Below are positions 18,390-28,419 of a DNA stretch of 64,000 bases, one piece after another; position 1 is the stretch's first letter; the number at the start of each line of letters is the position of its first letter. The notes beneath the pieces were generated by a model. It was not told where the DNA came from. It made no database searches and worked only from the letters and a program-made list of their open reading frames with translations. The DNA is from Candidatus Thiodiazotropha sp. (ex Monitilora ramsayi) (lineage in GTDB: Bacteria; Pseudomonadota; Gammaproteobacteria; Chromatiales; Chromatiaceae). The translations under genes were made by a program, and so were the position numbers. The stretch is from positions 186,001 through 250,000 of the forward strand of contig JAHXIP010000001.1 of the NCBI GenBank assembly GCA_025655575.1. The letters are read 5' to 3'.

Positions 18390-20051
18390 TTATTCATTAG
18401 AGGCGACTAGCCAGCCTCGTATCAAGATTAGTACTCCAAAGATACTGAGACTGCCGCCGATGTAACCTGCGGTAATTTGAGTCATAAAAGTCGAGCTCCC
18501 GAAAACTAATAATATGACTCCACTTAGTAATAGTGTACATCCGACTATTATGGTTATCGTGTTTTGATGATTTCTTCTTATATCTTGTCTTAACTTAGCT
18601 AATTCTTTAGATTTCCACTGGATCTCTAGCCTACCGGAAGAGGCCTCCTCAATGATTTTATTGAGCTTATTCGGCAAGTCAGGCAGGTCCTCGGTCAGTG
18701 CGGGTAGATTCTTCTTGATCTTGTTAATAAAAGCTCGACGTCCGATCTGCTCACTCATCCAGCGCTCAAGAAAGGGTTTGGCCGTGGTCCAGAGGTCAAG
18801 TTGGGGGTAGAGCTGGCGGCCGAGGCCCTCGATATTGAGCAGGGTTTTCTGCAGCAGGACCAACTGAGGTTGTACCTCCATGTCGAAACGGCGGGCGGTC
18901 TGAAATAGCCGTAGCAGGAAGTGGCCGAATGAGATCTCGCTCAGGGGCTTTTCGAAAATCGGCTCGCTGACGGTGCGGATGGCCGACTCGAACTCCTCGA
19001 CCCGGGTATGGCTGGGCACCCAACCGGATTCCACATGGAGCTGGGCAACACGCTTGTAGTCGCGGTTGAAGAAGGCAAGTAGGTTTTCTGCCAAATAACG
19101 CTTGTCCGCCTCGGTAAGTGTACCCATGATGCCGAAGTCCACGGCGATATAGCGGCCGTTAGGCTCCACGAAGATATTGCCCGGATGCATATCGGCATGG
19201 AAGAAATTGTACTTGAAGACCTGAGTGAAGAAGATCTCCACTCCACGCTCGCCCAGCAGTTTCATGCTGATCCCCTGCTTATGCAGATCGTCGGTGTTTC
19301 CAACCGGTGTACCGCTGATGCGTTCCATCACAAGTACATTCTGTCGTGTCAGGTCCCAGTAAATCTCTGGTATATAGAGGATTTCGCTATTGAGAAAATT
19401 TCTCCGTAGTTGGGAGGCATTGGCCGCTTCCCGCATCAGGTCGAGTTCGTCGAAGATGGTTTTCTCGTACTCTTCTACAACCTCGACGGGTCTCAGACGA
19501 CGTCCCTCTTTCCAATACTTCTCAGCCAGCCGCGCGATGGTGAAGAGCAGGTCAACATCACGTCGGATTGTCTTCTCTATACCGGGGCGCAGGACCTTTA
19601 CCACCACTTTTTTTCCATCTTTCAGCAGTGCGGTATGAACCTGTGCGATGGAGGCGGAGGCTAACGGTGTTTCATCGAACGCCTCCAGCAGTTCGCCGAC
19701 GGGCTTGCCATAGGCCTTTTCAATGATTGCCCGTGCTTTGTCGCCGGGGAAGGGGGGAACCCGGTCCTGTAATTTGGCCAGTTCTTTGGCCAGATCATCA
19801 GGCAATAAATCTCTACGGGTGGAGAGGATCTGGCCAAATTTGACGAATATCGGACCCAGATCCTCCAGGGTGCGACGGATGCGCACAGGATAGGGTGAGC
19901 GGTCTTTGCGGAACCAGTACCAGGGTGAGAGGTAGATCAGGAACCGGATAGGACGAAATAAGTGGGTGGCAAGAATGACTTCATCCAGTCCGTGGCGCAG
20001 CAGTACCAGATTGATATGAACCAAGCGCAGTGCCTGCGAAGGGTGTATCAC
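18390..20051 (-). CDS. ubiB: Ubiquinone biosynthesis kinase-like protein UbiB
   Basis: 553 residues. The ABC1/UADb family signature KFGQ is at 71-74, followed by the alanine-rich loop ASASIAQVHTA, VVVKVLRPGI, HADMHPGNIF and VDFGIMG. Two hydrophobic helices close the C-terminus. UbiB is an atypical ATPase that promotes ubiquinone synthesis, probably by extracting lipid intermediates from the membrane for the Ubi complex. GTG at 20051 overlaps the ubiJ stop (GTGA), so translation is coupled. Its 3' end converges with the wzz-like gene. Confidence 0.95.
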   Translation of the reverse strand: MIHPSQALRLVHINLVLLRHGLDEVILATHLFRPIRFLIYLSPWYWFRKDRSPYPVRIRRTLEDLGPIFVKFGQILSTRRDLLPDDLAKELAKLQDRVPPFPGDKARAIIEKAYGKPVGELLEAFDETPLASASIAQVHTALLKDGKKVVVKVLRPGIEKTIRRDVDLLFTIARLAEKYWKEGRRLRPVEVVEEYEKTIFDELDLMREAANASQLRRNFLNSEILYIPEIYWDLTRQNVLVMERISGTPVGNTDDLHKQGISMKLLGERGVEIFFTQVFKYNFFHADMHPGNIFVEPNGRYIAVDFGIMGTLTEADKRYLAENLLAFFNRDYKRVAQLHVESGWVPSHTRVEEFESAIRTVSEPIFEKPLSEISFGHFLLRLFQTARRFDMEVQPQLVLLQKTLLNIEGLGRQLYPQLDLWTTAKPFLERWMSEQIGRRAFINKIKKNLPALTEDLPDLPNKLNKIIEEASSGRLEIQWKSKELAKLRQDIRRNHQNTITIIVGCTLLLSGVILLVFGSSTFMTQITAGYIGGSLSIFGVLILIRGWLVASNE

Positions 20052-20758
20052 GATGCTTTGTCCTTCATATCCAGTCTCCCCTTCAGTCTGGTGATGCGGG
20101 CCTCAAGCCGTTCGGCATCATCCCTCAGCTGATCGACGCCGCTAAGGTAGGGTTCCATCTCCAGGCGCCCTGGTAGAAGCCGCAGCTCTTCCTGTAGATA
20201 TTCTTGAAGATTTTGCTCCATGATCTGAGATTGTTTCGAACCCCAGTTAAAAAAGCCGCGGGCGAGGTTGCCTACCTCATGGGCGATCACGTCACCAGTC
20301 AGGCGGGAGAGCTGTTCCTCCCAGTCGATATCCAAGCTGGAGAGAAAATCACCAAAATGCTGCGCAAGCCGGGTATCTCCCTCTATCACCACCGAGCCGC
20401 TGAAAAGCTGGTCTGCACTTTTGTGGCTGCCGCGCATTCGGGCCAGGTCTAATGGGGTGCCGCGTAGGGTGCAATCGGGCTCGCCTTCGAAGGCACTCAG
20501 CAATTGCATGCCGTTGGGCTCGGGAATCATAAAAAGAGAGAATCCCAGGCCAACCAGCGCGATTTCTATCACCTGGCCATGCATCGGGGCAAGGCGGGCT
20601 GGGCTCTCCGGATCGAGCCGGATGGCCTGATTGAGCAGTTGCTCAAGGGTGGCGAAGGCAGCAGCACTAACGGTCATAGGTGGTTTTGGATCTGTCCGTT
20701 TAAGGTCGTTGATATGCCAAATATCCGCGGGTTGGCGGAGAAAGGCGATATCATACAT
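20048..20758 (-). CDS. ubiJ: Ubiquinone biosynthesis accessory factor UbiJ (SCP2 domain)
   Basis: 236 residues from ATG at 20758, which has a strong GGGAGAGG seven bases upstream; the family-like part begins at the internal ATG at 20677 (209 residues), so either start is possible. The body holds an SCP2 sterol-carrier-like lipid-binding domain (about residues 45-140, including GEPDCTLRGT and SGSVVIEGD), then a C-terminal amphipathic coiled coil (RLEARITRLKGRL). UbiJ organises the soluble Ubi complex and binds isoprenoid intermediates, with UbiK as partner; ubiK is also in this window at 48.0 kb. Lies between ubiE and ubiB as in most gammaproteobacteria. Confidence 0.92.
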   Translation of the reverse strand: MYDIAFLRQPADIWHINDLKRTDPKPPMTVSAAAFATLEQLLNQAIRLDPESPARLAPMHGQVIEIALVGLGFSLFMIPEPNGMQLLSAFEGEPDCTLRGTPLDLARMRGSHKSADQLFSGSVVIEGDTRLAQHFGDFLSSLDIDWEEQLSRLTGDVIAHEVGNLARGFFNWGSKQSQIMEQNLQEYLQEELRLLPGRLEMEPYLSGVDQLRDDAERLEARITRLKGRLDMKDKAS

Positions 20759-20881
20759 CAGGTCGCCTCTCCCATATAAATTCCCTTAGCAGTCAAGGAT
20801 CATCCAGTGTGGCTGATATGCACGCTTTGGGATAAGAAAGTATTTAGGGTGGGGCAGCTGCGCTATTCACCTACTGCCGGT

Positions 20882-21631
20882 TTAGAGCTTATAACCTCGG
20901 TGTATGGCAACAACGCCACCGGTCAGATTGAAGTAGTCGCAACGCTCGAAACCTGCCTGTTCCATCATGCACTTGAGGGTCTCCTGATCTGGGTGCATAC
21001 GGATCGACTCAGCCAGATAGCGGTAGCTGTCTTCATCCTTGGTGACCAATTTACCGATCTTCGGTAGCAGACTGAATGAGTAGAGATCATAGGCCTTTTC
21101 CAGCGGCTTGTTGGTTGGCTTGGAAAACTCCAGCACCAGCAAACGGCCTCCCGGTTTAAGTACACGGAAGATGGCATTCAGTGCCCGCTGTTTATCGGTG
21201 ACGTTACGTAGGCCAAAGCCGATGGTGACACAGTCAAAATGGTCATCGGGAAAGGGCAGATACTGGGCATCGGTCTGGACATACTCAAGGTTACCGATGC
21301 GGCCCTCATCGGCCATGCGATCGCGGCCCTGGTTCAACATGGCTGCATTGATATCGGAAAAAACCACCAGTCCGTCACTGCCTACCAGCCCACTGAAACG
21401 GGCTGATAAGTCGCCGGTGCCGGCAGCTAAATCAAGCACCCGCTGGCCTTTGCGTACACCCGAAAGCTCAATGGTCTGGCGCTTCCAGAGCCGATGAACG
21501 CCGAACGACATCAGGTCATTCATCAGATCGTATTTATTGGCCACTGAGTCAAAGACCTCACGAACCCGGCTCGCCTTCTCACTGGTCGGAACACTCTCAT
21601 ATCCGAAGTGGGTGGTCTTATCGTCTGACAT
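20882..21631 (-). CDS. ubiE: Ubiquinone/menaquinone C-methyltransferase UbiE
   Basis: 249 residues, the usual UbiE length. [18 protein letters not shown] and HRLWKRQTI are the N-terminal family signature; [15 protein letters not shown] is the SAM-binding motif [21 protein letters not shown] is the second class signature. The enzyme uses SAM to C-methylate the 2-polyprenyl benzoquinol ring (ubiquinone) or demethylmenaquinone. It heads the ubiE-ubiJ-ubiB run; a REP-like palindrome separates it from the DUF971 gene upstream. Confidence 0.96.
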   Translation of the reverse strand: MSDDKTTHFGYESVPTSEKASRVREVFDSVANKYDLMNDLMSFGVHRLWKRQTIELSGVRKGQRVLDLAAGTGDLSARFSGLVGSDGLVVFSDINAAMLNQGRDRMADEGRIGNLEYVQTDAQYLPFPDDHFDCVTIGFGLRNVTDKQRALNAIFRVLKPGGRLLVLEFSKPTNKPLEKAYDLYSFSLLPKIGKLVTKDEDSYRYLAESIRMHPDQETLKCMMEQAGFERCDYFNLTGGVVAIHRGYKL

Positions 21632-21715
21632 GATCGGGTTTCCTGTCTATAAATCGAGGCAAATTAGATGAATTTGCTCAAGGGGAGGTGGATCCGCGCC
21701 CTGTTGTTCATTGTA

Positions 21716-21748
21716 CGTAGATTGGGCTTAAGAACGAAGCCCAACCCA
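21716..21748. repeat. REP-like palindrome
   Basis: TTGGGCTT (21722-21729) and AAGCCCAA (21737-21744) form a perfect 8-bp stem around a 7-base loop. The minus-strand reading (GTTGGGCTTCGTTCTTAAGC...) has the look of the GTTGGGCT-type extragenic palindromes common in proteobacteria. It sits just past the DUF971 gene, between it and ubiE. Only one copy is clear in this window. Confidence 0.55.
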
Positions 21749-21762
21749 TATCAAGTCGGAGT

Positions 21763-22131
21763 CTAGGCTGAAGGTGTCTTGCGTTCGTAGCCTGCCGCTT
21801 TGAGCCGGTTCAGGTAATCCTGCCAGTTATGCTCAAAATGCTGCCCCAACTGAAAGAGCGTATCCCAGGAGTAGATCCCGGTATTGTGCTCGTCGTCGAA
21901 ATGGAGACAGATGGCATAGTTGCCCACAGGATCGATATGGGCGATGTTCACATCTTCCTTGCCGACCTGCAGTACCTCCTGTCCCGGGCCATGCCCCTGT
22001 ACCTCGGCGGACGGTGAGAAGACGCGCAAATACTCGGCTGGGTAGCTGAATTTGCTGCCATCATCGAAGCTGATCTCCAGTACGCGGGACTGCTTGTGTA
22101 GATGGATTTCGGTTGGATTGGGATGTGACAT
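21763..22131 (-). CDS. DUF971 domain protein
   Basis: 122 residues forming a single DUF971 (gamma-butyrobetaine hydroxylase N-terminal-like) domain: RVLEISFDDGSKFSYPAEYL, then VNIAHIDPVGNYAICLHFDD and GIYSWDTLFQLG. The domain is a small zinc-finger-like fold in hydroxylases; as a stand-alone protein its function is unknown. A proposed link to Fe-S or quinone metabolism rests on genomic context. It is conserved in this place between hslU and ubiE in gammaproteobacteria. Confidence 0.9.
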   Translation of the reverse strand: MSHPNPTEIHLHKQSRVLEISFDDGSKFSYPAEYLRVFSPSAEVQGHGPGQEVLQVGKEDVNIAHIDPVGNYAICLHFDDEHNTGIYSWDTLFQLGQHFEHNWQDYLNRLKAAGYERKTPSA

Positions 22132-22206
22132 ACGTGTTTTCTCACTAAATTAGGTTGATTGCCAAGTCCACATTTTACCTTTGCAGTCGGGTAATAAACC
22201 CGGTGG

Positions 22207-23550
22207 TTAGAGTATGTATTGGCTCAGATCCTCATCCGCTGCGAGCTTCGACAAGTGTTGGTCAACATAGGTATCGTCGATGGTGATGCACTCTCCCCCA
22301 TGCTCGGAGGCATCGAAGGAGATGGTTTCCAGCAGTCGCTCCATGACAGTATGTAAGCGGCGGGCGCCAATGTTCTCTGTTGTCTCGTTGACATGCCAGG
22401 CAGTCTCGGCGATACGGCGGATACCAGCCTCGGTGAACTCGAGTTTCACATCTTCGGTACCCATCAATGCCTCGTACTGCTCAGTCAGTGAGGCGTCCGG
22501 TTCCGTGAGGATGCGAGTGAAATCTTCTACGGTGAGGGCGGTCAGTTCTACGCGAATCGGCAGGCGGCCCTGAAGTTCGGGGATCAAGTCTGACGGTTTA
22601 GCCAGGTGGAAGGCACCGGAGGCGATGAAGAGGATATGATCCGTCTTCACCATGCCGTGTTTGGTGGAGATGGTGCAGCCCTCCACCAGCGGCAGCAGGT
22701 CACGCTGTACGCCCTCGCGGGAGACATCGGCGCCACTGCTCTCGGCCCGGCTGGTTACCTTGTCGATCTCGTCGATGAAGACGATACCGTGTTGCTCAAC
22801 CATCTCAAGCGCACGCAGCTTAAGGTCCTCTTCGTTGATCCGTTTGGCTGCCTCTTCATCACGCAGGACCTTGTAGGCATCCTTGAGCCGTAGTTTACGC
22901 CGGCGTGTGCGGCCCGTGCCCAGGTTTTGAAACATCCCCTGAAGCTGGTTGGTCATCTCCTCCATGCCTGGGGGCGCCATGATCTCAACACCCACGGGGG
23001 TGGAGCTGACCTCGACTTCGATCTCCTTCTCGTCGAGCTCGCCGTTGCGCACCTTGTCGCGGAACTTATCCCGGGTACTGCTGGAGACGCTGGGCGTGCT
23101 GCTGGGCTCGTCTTCCCAGCCGGAGGCGGGTTTGGGTGCCGGCAGCAGGGTGTCGAGGATGCGCTCCTCGGCTGCATGGCTGGCCTCTTCGGCGACCTTT
23201 TCCATCTCCTCTTCCCGCACCAGTTTTACTGCGGAATCGGCCAGTTCCCGGATGATCGAGTCGACCTCCCTGCCCACATAGCCCACCTCGGTAAATTTGG
23301 TCGCCTCGACCTTGAGAAAGGGCGCGTTGGCCAGTCTGGCCAGGCGTCGGGCGATTTCGGTCTTACCCACACCGGTGGGACCGATCATCAGAATGTTTTT
23401 GGGCGTGATCTCATTGCGCAATGCTTCTGGCACTTGAGATCGGCGCCAGCGATTACGCAGGGCGATGGCCACGGCGCGCTTGGCGTCCGCCTGACCGATA
23501 ATGTGTTTGTTGAGTTCGGCAACGATCTGTTGCGGGGTGATTTGCGACAT
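22207..23550 (-). CDS. hslU: ATP-dependent protease ATPase subunit HslU (ClpY)
   Basis: 447 residues, within the family range of about 440-450. Walker [16 protein letters not shown] is near residue 57, Walker [10 protein letters not shown] near 253, and the sensor-2 region [14 protein letters not shown] near 394. The C-terminus LSQYIL is the tail that inserts into HslV and activates it. The intermediate I-domain (about 110-240) recognises substrates. It forms the HslUV protease with the upstream gene, 15 bases away. Confidence 0.97.
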   Translation of the reverse strand: MSQITPQQIVAELNKHIIGQADAKRAVAIALRNRWRRSQVPEALRNEITPKNILMIGPTGVGKTEIARRLARLANAPFLKVEATKFTEVGYVGREVDSIIRELADSAVKLVREEEMEKVAEEASHAAEERILDTLLPAPKPASGWEDEPSSTPSVSSSTRDKFRDKVRNGELDEKEIEVEVSSTPVGVEIMAPPGMEEMTNQLQGMFQNLGTGRTRRRKLRLKDAYKVLRDEEAAKRINEEDLKLRALEMVEQHGIVFIDEIDKVTSRAESSGADVSREGVQRDLLPLVEGCTISTKHGMVKTDHILFIASGAFHLAKPSDLIPELQGRLPIRVELTALTVEDFTRILTEPDASLTEQYEALMGTEDVKLEFTEAGIRRIAETAWHVNETTENIGARRLHTVMERLLETISFDASEHGGECITIDDTYVDQHLSKLAADEDLSQYIL

Positions 23551-23565
23551 GGTTGTAAACAGACC

Positions 23566-24111
<546 letters not shown>

Positions 24112-24169
24112 GCAGTTTCCGTCTGATTAAGCAAAGAGGCCGATTGTACCTGACCTGGAGGTAGCTGAG

Positions 24170-24197
24170 AAATGGTGATGACATGGCGATATTTCAA
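24170..24197 (-). promoter_or_regulatory. Sigma-32-like heat-shock promoter of hslVU
   Basis: On the minus strand, TTGAAA (24197-24192) is followed after 14 bases by CACCATTT (24177-24170), close to the sigma-32 pattern CTTGAAA-N13 to 15-CCCCATNT. The predicted start lies about 50 bases before the hslV ATG. hslVU is a classical heat-shock operon, which supports the call. Not tested. Confidence 0.55.
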
Positions 24198-24362
24198 TAC
24201 TGAGGGGTGGTTTTTCGCTTTATCAGCGGTATCTGCTGCGGCTGGCCGCACCCTACATTTGAATTCAGAGTCGAGGATTCTACCTCAGCATCTCTGCCCA
24301 CCCGGTTACTTAGGGTTTTCACTTCCTTGTCTGTATTAGGTAACCGTGGCAGAGTCCATAGG

Positions 24363-25334
24363 ATGTCATTACCCCTTAATATCAATAAGATTCTTGCTCT
24401 TTTTCTTTTGTCTGGTCTCTCCATCGGTGGAGTTAAGGCACAACAAGCCGAGCACGCTCCACTCTCAGCGGATCAGATCGCCCAAGAGGTCTACACTGCT
24501 ACCCACGGTGGATTGGTGGATAACGCCATCAGCCGTCGCGTACGCAATGAAGTCGCCCTGGTGGTCAATCGTGCGCCCCTCGAGATGCGGGACAAGAAAC
24601 GGAGGCCGAGCGTCCAGACTTTCGATACCTACGTCAACAATACGCCCGAAGATCCGGCGGTTGAATCGATGCAGATGGCCATTCTCACCTCAGGCAAGAC
24701 ACGAAGTACCGGTGTCCTTTTCACCAGTTATAACGACAGCAGTCGGCGATCGGTCATCTCCATGTGGCTCCCGGCCCTGCGCAAGATCCGGCGTATCAAC
24801 GAGCCGGCCCACGAGGATGTCTGGTTCGGCACCAACCTGACCTATGGCGAGTTGGTGTTGCGTCGTCCCGAGGATGAGAGGCATGAACTGCTCGACGAGG
24901 GCATCATGGACAGCTGTCTGGCGGTGATGACTCTGAAGCCCTGGGAAGTGACTCGCTATACTCGGGATCTCCCCTCCCCTCAGTGTGGTCACAAGGGGAA
25001 GCCTGTCTACCGCCTCAAGAGCACCACAAAATTCCATAACTGGTGGTACGACTACCATGTCAGCGATATCGACAAGGAGACCTACGCGCTCTATAGAACC
25101 GTGTACTATAAGGGGGAAGAGAAGGTGAAGACGGTCTATATCGACTGGCAGTCGCTGGAGCAACCGGATCCACGTATCACCTATCCTCGCTATATTTATG
25201 CAATCACTCACGCAGACGGCAAGGATAGCCTGGTCTATGTACCCCGCAATACGATTTCGCTCAACGTGGATCTGCCGGACAGCTTCTGGTCTGAGGAGAC
25301 GCTGCAGAACTACAACCGCATCAGGAAGCCCTAG
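24363..25334 (+). CDS. Outer membrane lipoprotein-sorting protein (LolA-like), partner of the RND exporter
   Basis: 323 residues from ATG at 24363. This start places a signal peptide (NINKILALFLLSGLSIGG, cleaved near VKA-QQ) at the N-terminus; the frame is open to 24207 but the extra 52 residues look untranslated. The mature protein shows SYNDSSRRSVISMWLPALRK and RRINEPAHEDVWFGTNLTYG-E, the pattern of the LolA-like lipoprotein-sorting proteins that neighbour RND/MMPL transporters. It is probably periplasmic and hands a lipid or lipoprotein to or from the exporter encoded 32 bases downstream. Substrate unknown. Confidence 0.75.
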   Translation: MSLPLNINKILALFLLSGLSIGGVKAQQAEHAPLSADQIAQEVYTATHGGLVDNAISRRVRNEVALVVNRAPLEMRDKKRRPSVQTFDTYVNNTPEDPAVESMQMAILTSGKTRSTGVLFTSYNDSSRRSVISMWLPALRKIRRINEPAHEDVWFGTNLTYGELVLRRPEDERHELLDEGIMDSCLAVMTLKPWEVTRYTRDLPSPQCGHKGKPVYRLKSTTKFHNWWYDYHVSDIDKETYALYRTVYYKGEEKVKTVYIDWQSLEQPDPRITYPRYIYAITHADGKDSLVYVPRNTISLNVDLPDSFWSEETLQNYNRIRKP

Positions 25335-25366
25335 CGGCTTATCAGGGTGCCGGGTTAATACAATAG

Positions 25367-28246
25367 ATGGCTAAACGAGACTACGCGGACCTGTATGCCC
25401 GCTTCGTGATGAGACACCGCTGGGCGGTGATCCTCCTCTGCTTTGTCTCGACTATTCTGGCTGCGTTCTACGTCGACAAGGTCAATCTGCGTAACGATCC
25501 CGATTCCCTGCTGCCTCTCTCCAACCGCTATATCGCCACCAATCTCTACAGTGAGCTGACCTACGGTATGGGCAACCTGATGGTCTGGGGTATGAAGGTA
25601 AAGCAGGGGGACGTCTACCAGCCTTGGTTTATCAACATGGTGCATCAGTTCTATCGGGACGTCAGCGCTCTGGACTATGCCAACAGTGGCAATTTCGTTG
25701 GACTGCCTTCACCTATGCTACGCAACATTGGTGTTGATCGCGGTGGTAGTCTTGATTTCAGTCGTCTGTTGCCAGCCAACGGCCTCTCTCAAAACCCCAT
25801 GGAGCAGCACCGTCAGCTTGCGTATCTGCGTGAAGGGTTAGAGAAGCATCTGGTGCTGCAGGCCTTGCTGCTCTACTACGAGGACGCCACCGGCAGCAAG
25901 TGTGAGATGGTGGGCCCGGACGGGCAAATCAGTAACGCCTCCATGGCTCGTCTGCACCGTCAGTGCAGGCCAATGGGCACTTTCATCATCGGCGACTTCA
26001 GCAACGAACTGAAGCAGAACCACCTGGCATGGATCGCTGACATGAAGGCGCTGATGGCTGACTACGAGGCTCGCTATGGGGACCGGGTTGAATTCACCAT
26101 CTCCGGAGAGCCCTACTTCCTCGCCTCCATGGTTCAGGAGCTTGAGGACAAGGCCTGGTTGTTCGGGATCTCTCTGCTGATTATTTTGTTGATTCTCTGG
26201 TATGAGTTTCGGCATTGGAGCTGTGCTGTGTTGCCGCTTATGGGCGTCGGCATGACCATTGTGCTGACCCTGGGGCTGATGGGATTCACCCAATTCAAAC
26301 TGACCACCATGATGGCCCTGACGCCGATGCTGCTGTTGGCCATCGGCATCGGCCACTCCATGCAGATTACCCGTCGTTTCATGCAGGAGCTGGGCAGCAG
26401 TGGAGATGCGGAGCAGGCGGCGTATCAGTCGATACGCCATACCATTGTGCCGGCGGCGCTCTCCATCGGCACCGACCTGCATGGCTTTTTTGCCATCTCC
26501 TTTGTCGATATCTCCTTCTACAAGGCCTACGCCTATTTCGGCATCTTCGGTATGTCGACCCTGATACTGACCACCACAACACTGATTCCGCTGTTGATGG
26601 CAACTTTCCCGCCGAAAATCAAACAGCGTGAGTATGAACGCCAGTGGGAGAGTCGTGTGGCATCCGGCATCACCAATCTGATCACCGGCCCTTTCAAATG
26701 GGTGCCTGTTGTTACGGTGATTCTTGTTTGGGTGGCTTCGGCGTACTACGCGGAATTGGACAAGGGGTTTTCTGCGCTGATGGCCGGGGAGGCGGGCCGG
26801 GGTGATCCCGAAGTGGCTCGCATTCAGGATGAGTTCGACATCATGCCCGGGGTGGAGAAGGGTATCCACTATCCCCGTGCAGCCTTTAAAGATCACTATG
26901 TTCTGGGTGAGCTCCTGGGGCGTGGCGGTGAGGTCAGACCGATCGCCGATTTGGAGACACTTTCGCGTCTGATGCCCGGTGTCATCACCGCCAATCTGCT
27001 GATTCGTTCTAAAGCCGGGACTCTGCCACCCTGTGGATTGGATGCCTGGGATCGCATGGGCCAGCGGGTGATTGGCCCTGATCAGTGTTATGACGAACAG
27101 GAGGATCCACCACAGGGTATCTTTAACGATGCCAAGGTGTTGAACGCCCTCTCCCAGTTCGAGGACTGGCTGCGCGGCCACCCTAACATCGGCTATACCA
27201 TCTCCTATGTACAGTTCGTCAAGACCTTGAACATGATTCTCAATGCACCACCCTTGGAGAGTCCGCTGGCGCATATGAATCTCTATGCCATCCCGACTCT
27301 GGACCATATGCAACGACATCCCTATGCCTACCGCCCAACGGGGAACTACGGTTATCTGCCCGATCCGGATGAGACGGTGCAGCTCTATAACGGCATGCTG
27401 GCGACCGGTGCGGGTGCGGGGGAGCTCGATAGCTTCGTCAATACCAGGAATTGGGATGAGGGGATCATCGTCGGTTTCGTCAATACCATGGATCCGGTGG
27501 AGACCCACCGAACCGTCGTTGATATCCAAAACTTTATCGAGGCGCACCAGAATGACCCCGGCATGGATCAGGTCCGGATCGGTGTGGCAGGGGGTGAGAC
27601 CATACAGCTTCCCGGGGATGAGGGCCGCGCCATTACGACGGGTGACAGTATCCCCGGTAAGGCGGCTATTGGTGGTTTTCTCGGCGTCACCGAAGCGACC
27701 CGTGATGTCGCCTTCAAGGAGTGGCTCAACGCCCCGGTGGCCACCTCGGTGACCGTCTTCATCATGACCCTGCTGATGTTCCGCTCATGGATGGTCGCCT
27801 TCATCCTGATCAACCTCTGTTTCATCACTCTGATGACCCAATACGGCCTCGGCGCCTACATGTCGTCCATAGGTGAGTGGTCCGCCAACCTTGCCTTCCA
27901 TGTACAAGTGGCGCTAAGTATCGCCATGGGGCTGGGTGTCGACTACGGCGTCTATATGGTCTCGCGTCTGCGGGAAGAGTATGCAACGAATGGAGGTGTC
28001 TGGAAACCGGCCCTACGAACGACGCTGGCCACTACCGGTTCGGCAATTATTATCTCTATGGTGGTCTTGTTAAGTAGCTTCATCCCCCTCATGAACACCG
28101 AGCTGGCGAATCTGTGGTCAGTCAGTCTCTATATCTCAGAGGCACTGATTATGGATGTCTTCATCGCCTTGATGGTGTTGCCGCTGATGGTCTATTGGTT
28201 ACGGCCTAGGTTTGTTTTTCCTGCCCACGGGGTGGTTGAAAAATAG
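25367..28246 (+). CDS. RND superfamily exporter (MMPL-type)
   Basis: 959 residues with two halves, each a TM helix, a large periplasmic domain and a bundle of five helices. TM1 is near residues 19-37, the first bundle spans about 255-425 and the second about 780-950. LTPMLLLAIGIGHSMQITRR and MGLGVDYGVYMVSRLREEYA are the paired GxxxD-type TM4/TM10 motifs of the RND/MMPL family that carry proton-relay acidic residues. The family exports lipids, hopanoids or other hydrophobic compounds. It is coupled to the LolA-like gene upstream. No membrane fusion protein or TolC is nearby. Confidence 0.88.
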   Translation: MAKRDYADLYARFVMRHRWAVILLCFVSTILAAFYVDKVNLRNDPDSLLPLSNRYIATNLYSELTYGMGNLMVWGMKVKQGDVYQPWFINMVHQFYRDVSALDYANSGNFVGLPSPMLRNIGVDRGGSLDFSRLLPANGLSQNPMEQHRQLAYLREGLEKHLVLQALLLYYEDATGSKCEMVGPDGQISNASMARLHRQCRPMGTFIIGDFSNELKQNHLAWIADMKALMADYEARYGDRVEFTISGEPYFLASMVQELEDKAWLFGISLLIILLILWYEFRHWSCAVLPLMGVGMTIVLTLGLMGFTQFKLTTMMALTPMLLLAIGIGHSMQITRRFMQELGSSGDAEQAAYQSIRHTIVPAALSIGTDLHGFFAISFVDISFYKAYAYFGIFGMSTLILTTTTLIPLLMATFPPKIKQREYERQWESRVASGITNLITGPFKWVPVVTVILVWVASAYYAELDKGFSALMAGEAGRGDPEVARIQDEFDIMPGVEKGIHYPRAAFKDHYVLGELLGRGGEVRPIADLETLSRLMPGVITANLLIRSKAGTLPPCGLDAWDRMGQRVIGPDQCYDEQEDPPQGIFNDAKVLNALSQFEDWLRGHPNIGYTISYVQFVKTLNMILNAPPLESPLAHMNLYAIPTLDHMQRHPYAYRPTGNYGYLPDPDETVQLYNGMLATGAGAGELDSFVNTRNWDEGIIVGFVNTMDPVETHRTVVDIQNFIEAHQNDPGMDQVRIGVAGGETIQLPGDEGRAITTGDSIPGKAAIGGFLGVTEATRDVAFKEWLNAPVATSVTVFIMTLLMFRSWMVAFILINLCFITLMTQYGLGAYMSSIGEWSANLAFHVQVALSIAMGLGVDYGVYMVSRLREEYATNGGVWKPALRTTLATTGSAIIISMVVLLSSFIPLMNTELANLWSVSLYISEALIMDVFIALMVLPLMVYWLRPRFVFPAHGVVEK

Positions 28247-28419
28247 GCCAGGAATGAGCGGCTCATCAATCAGGCATCAGTGAGGGCTTAGTACATGTCA
28301 TATCGCCCTTTTTTTCTGTGAAAGATTTTTCGTAGTCGAAAGGAGGGATTTAACAGAATTAATGGGAAATCGATATGGGTAGGACTATGCTTTAACCAAT
28401 ACTTAAGATAATAACGACT

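Noticed and set aside
25838..27547. 569-codon minus-strand frame opposite the RND exporter
   Set aside because: Shadow frame rich in His and Gln; the plus-strand exporter is unambiguous.
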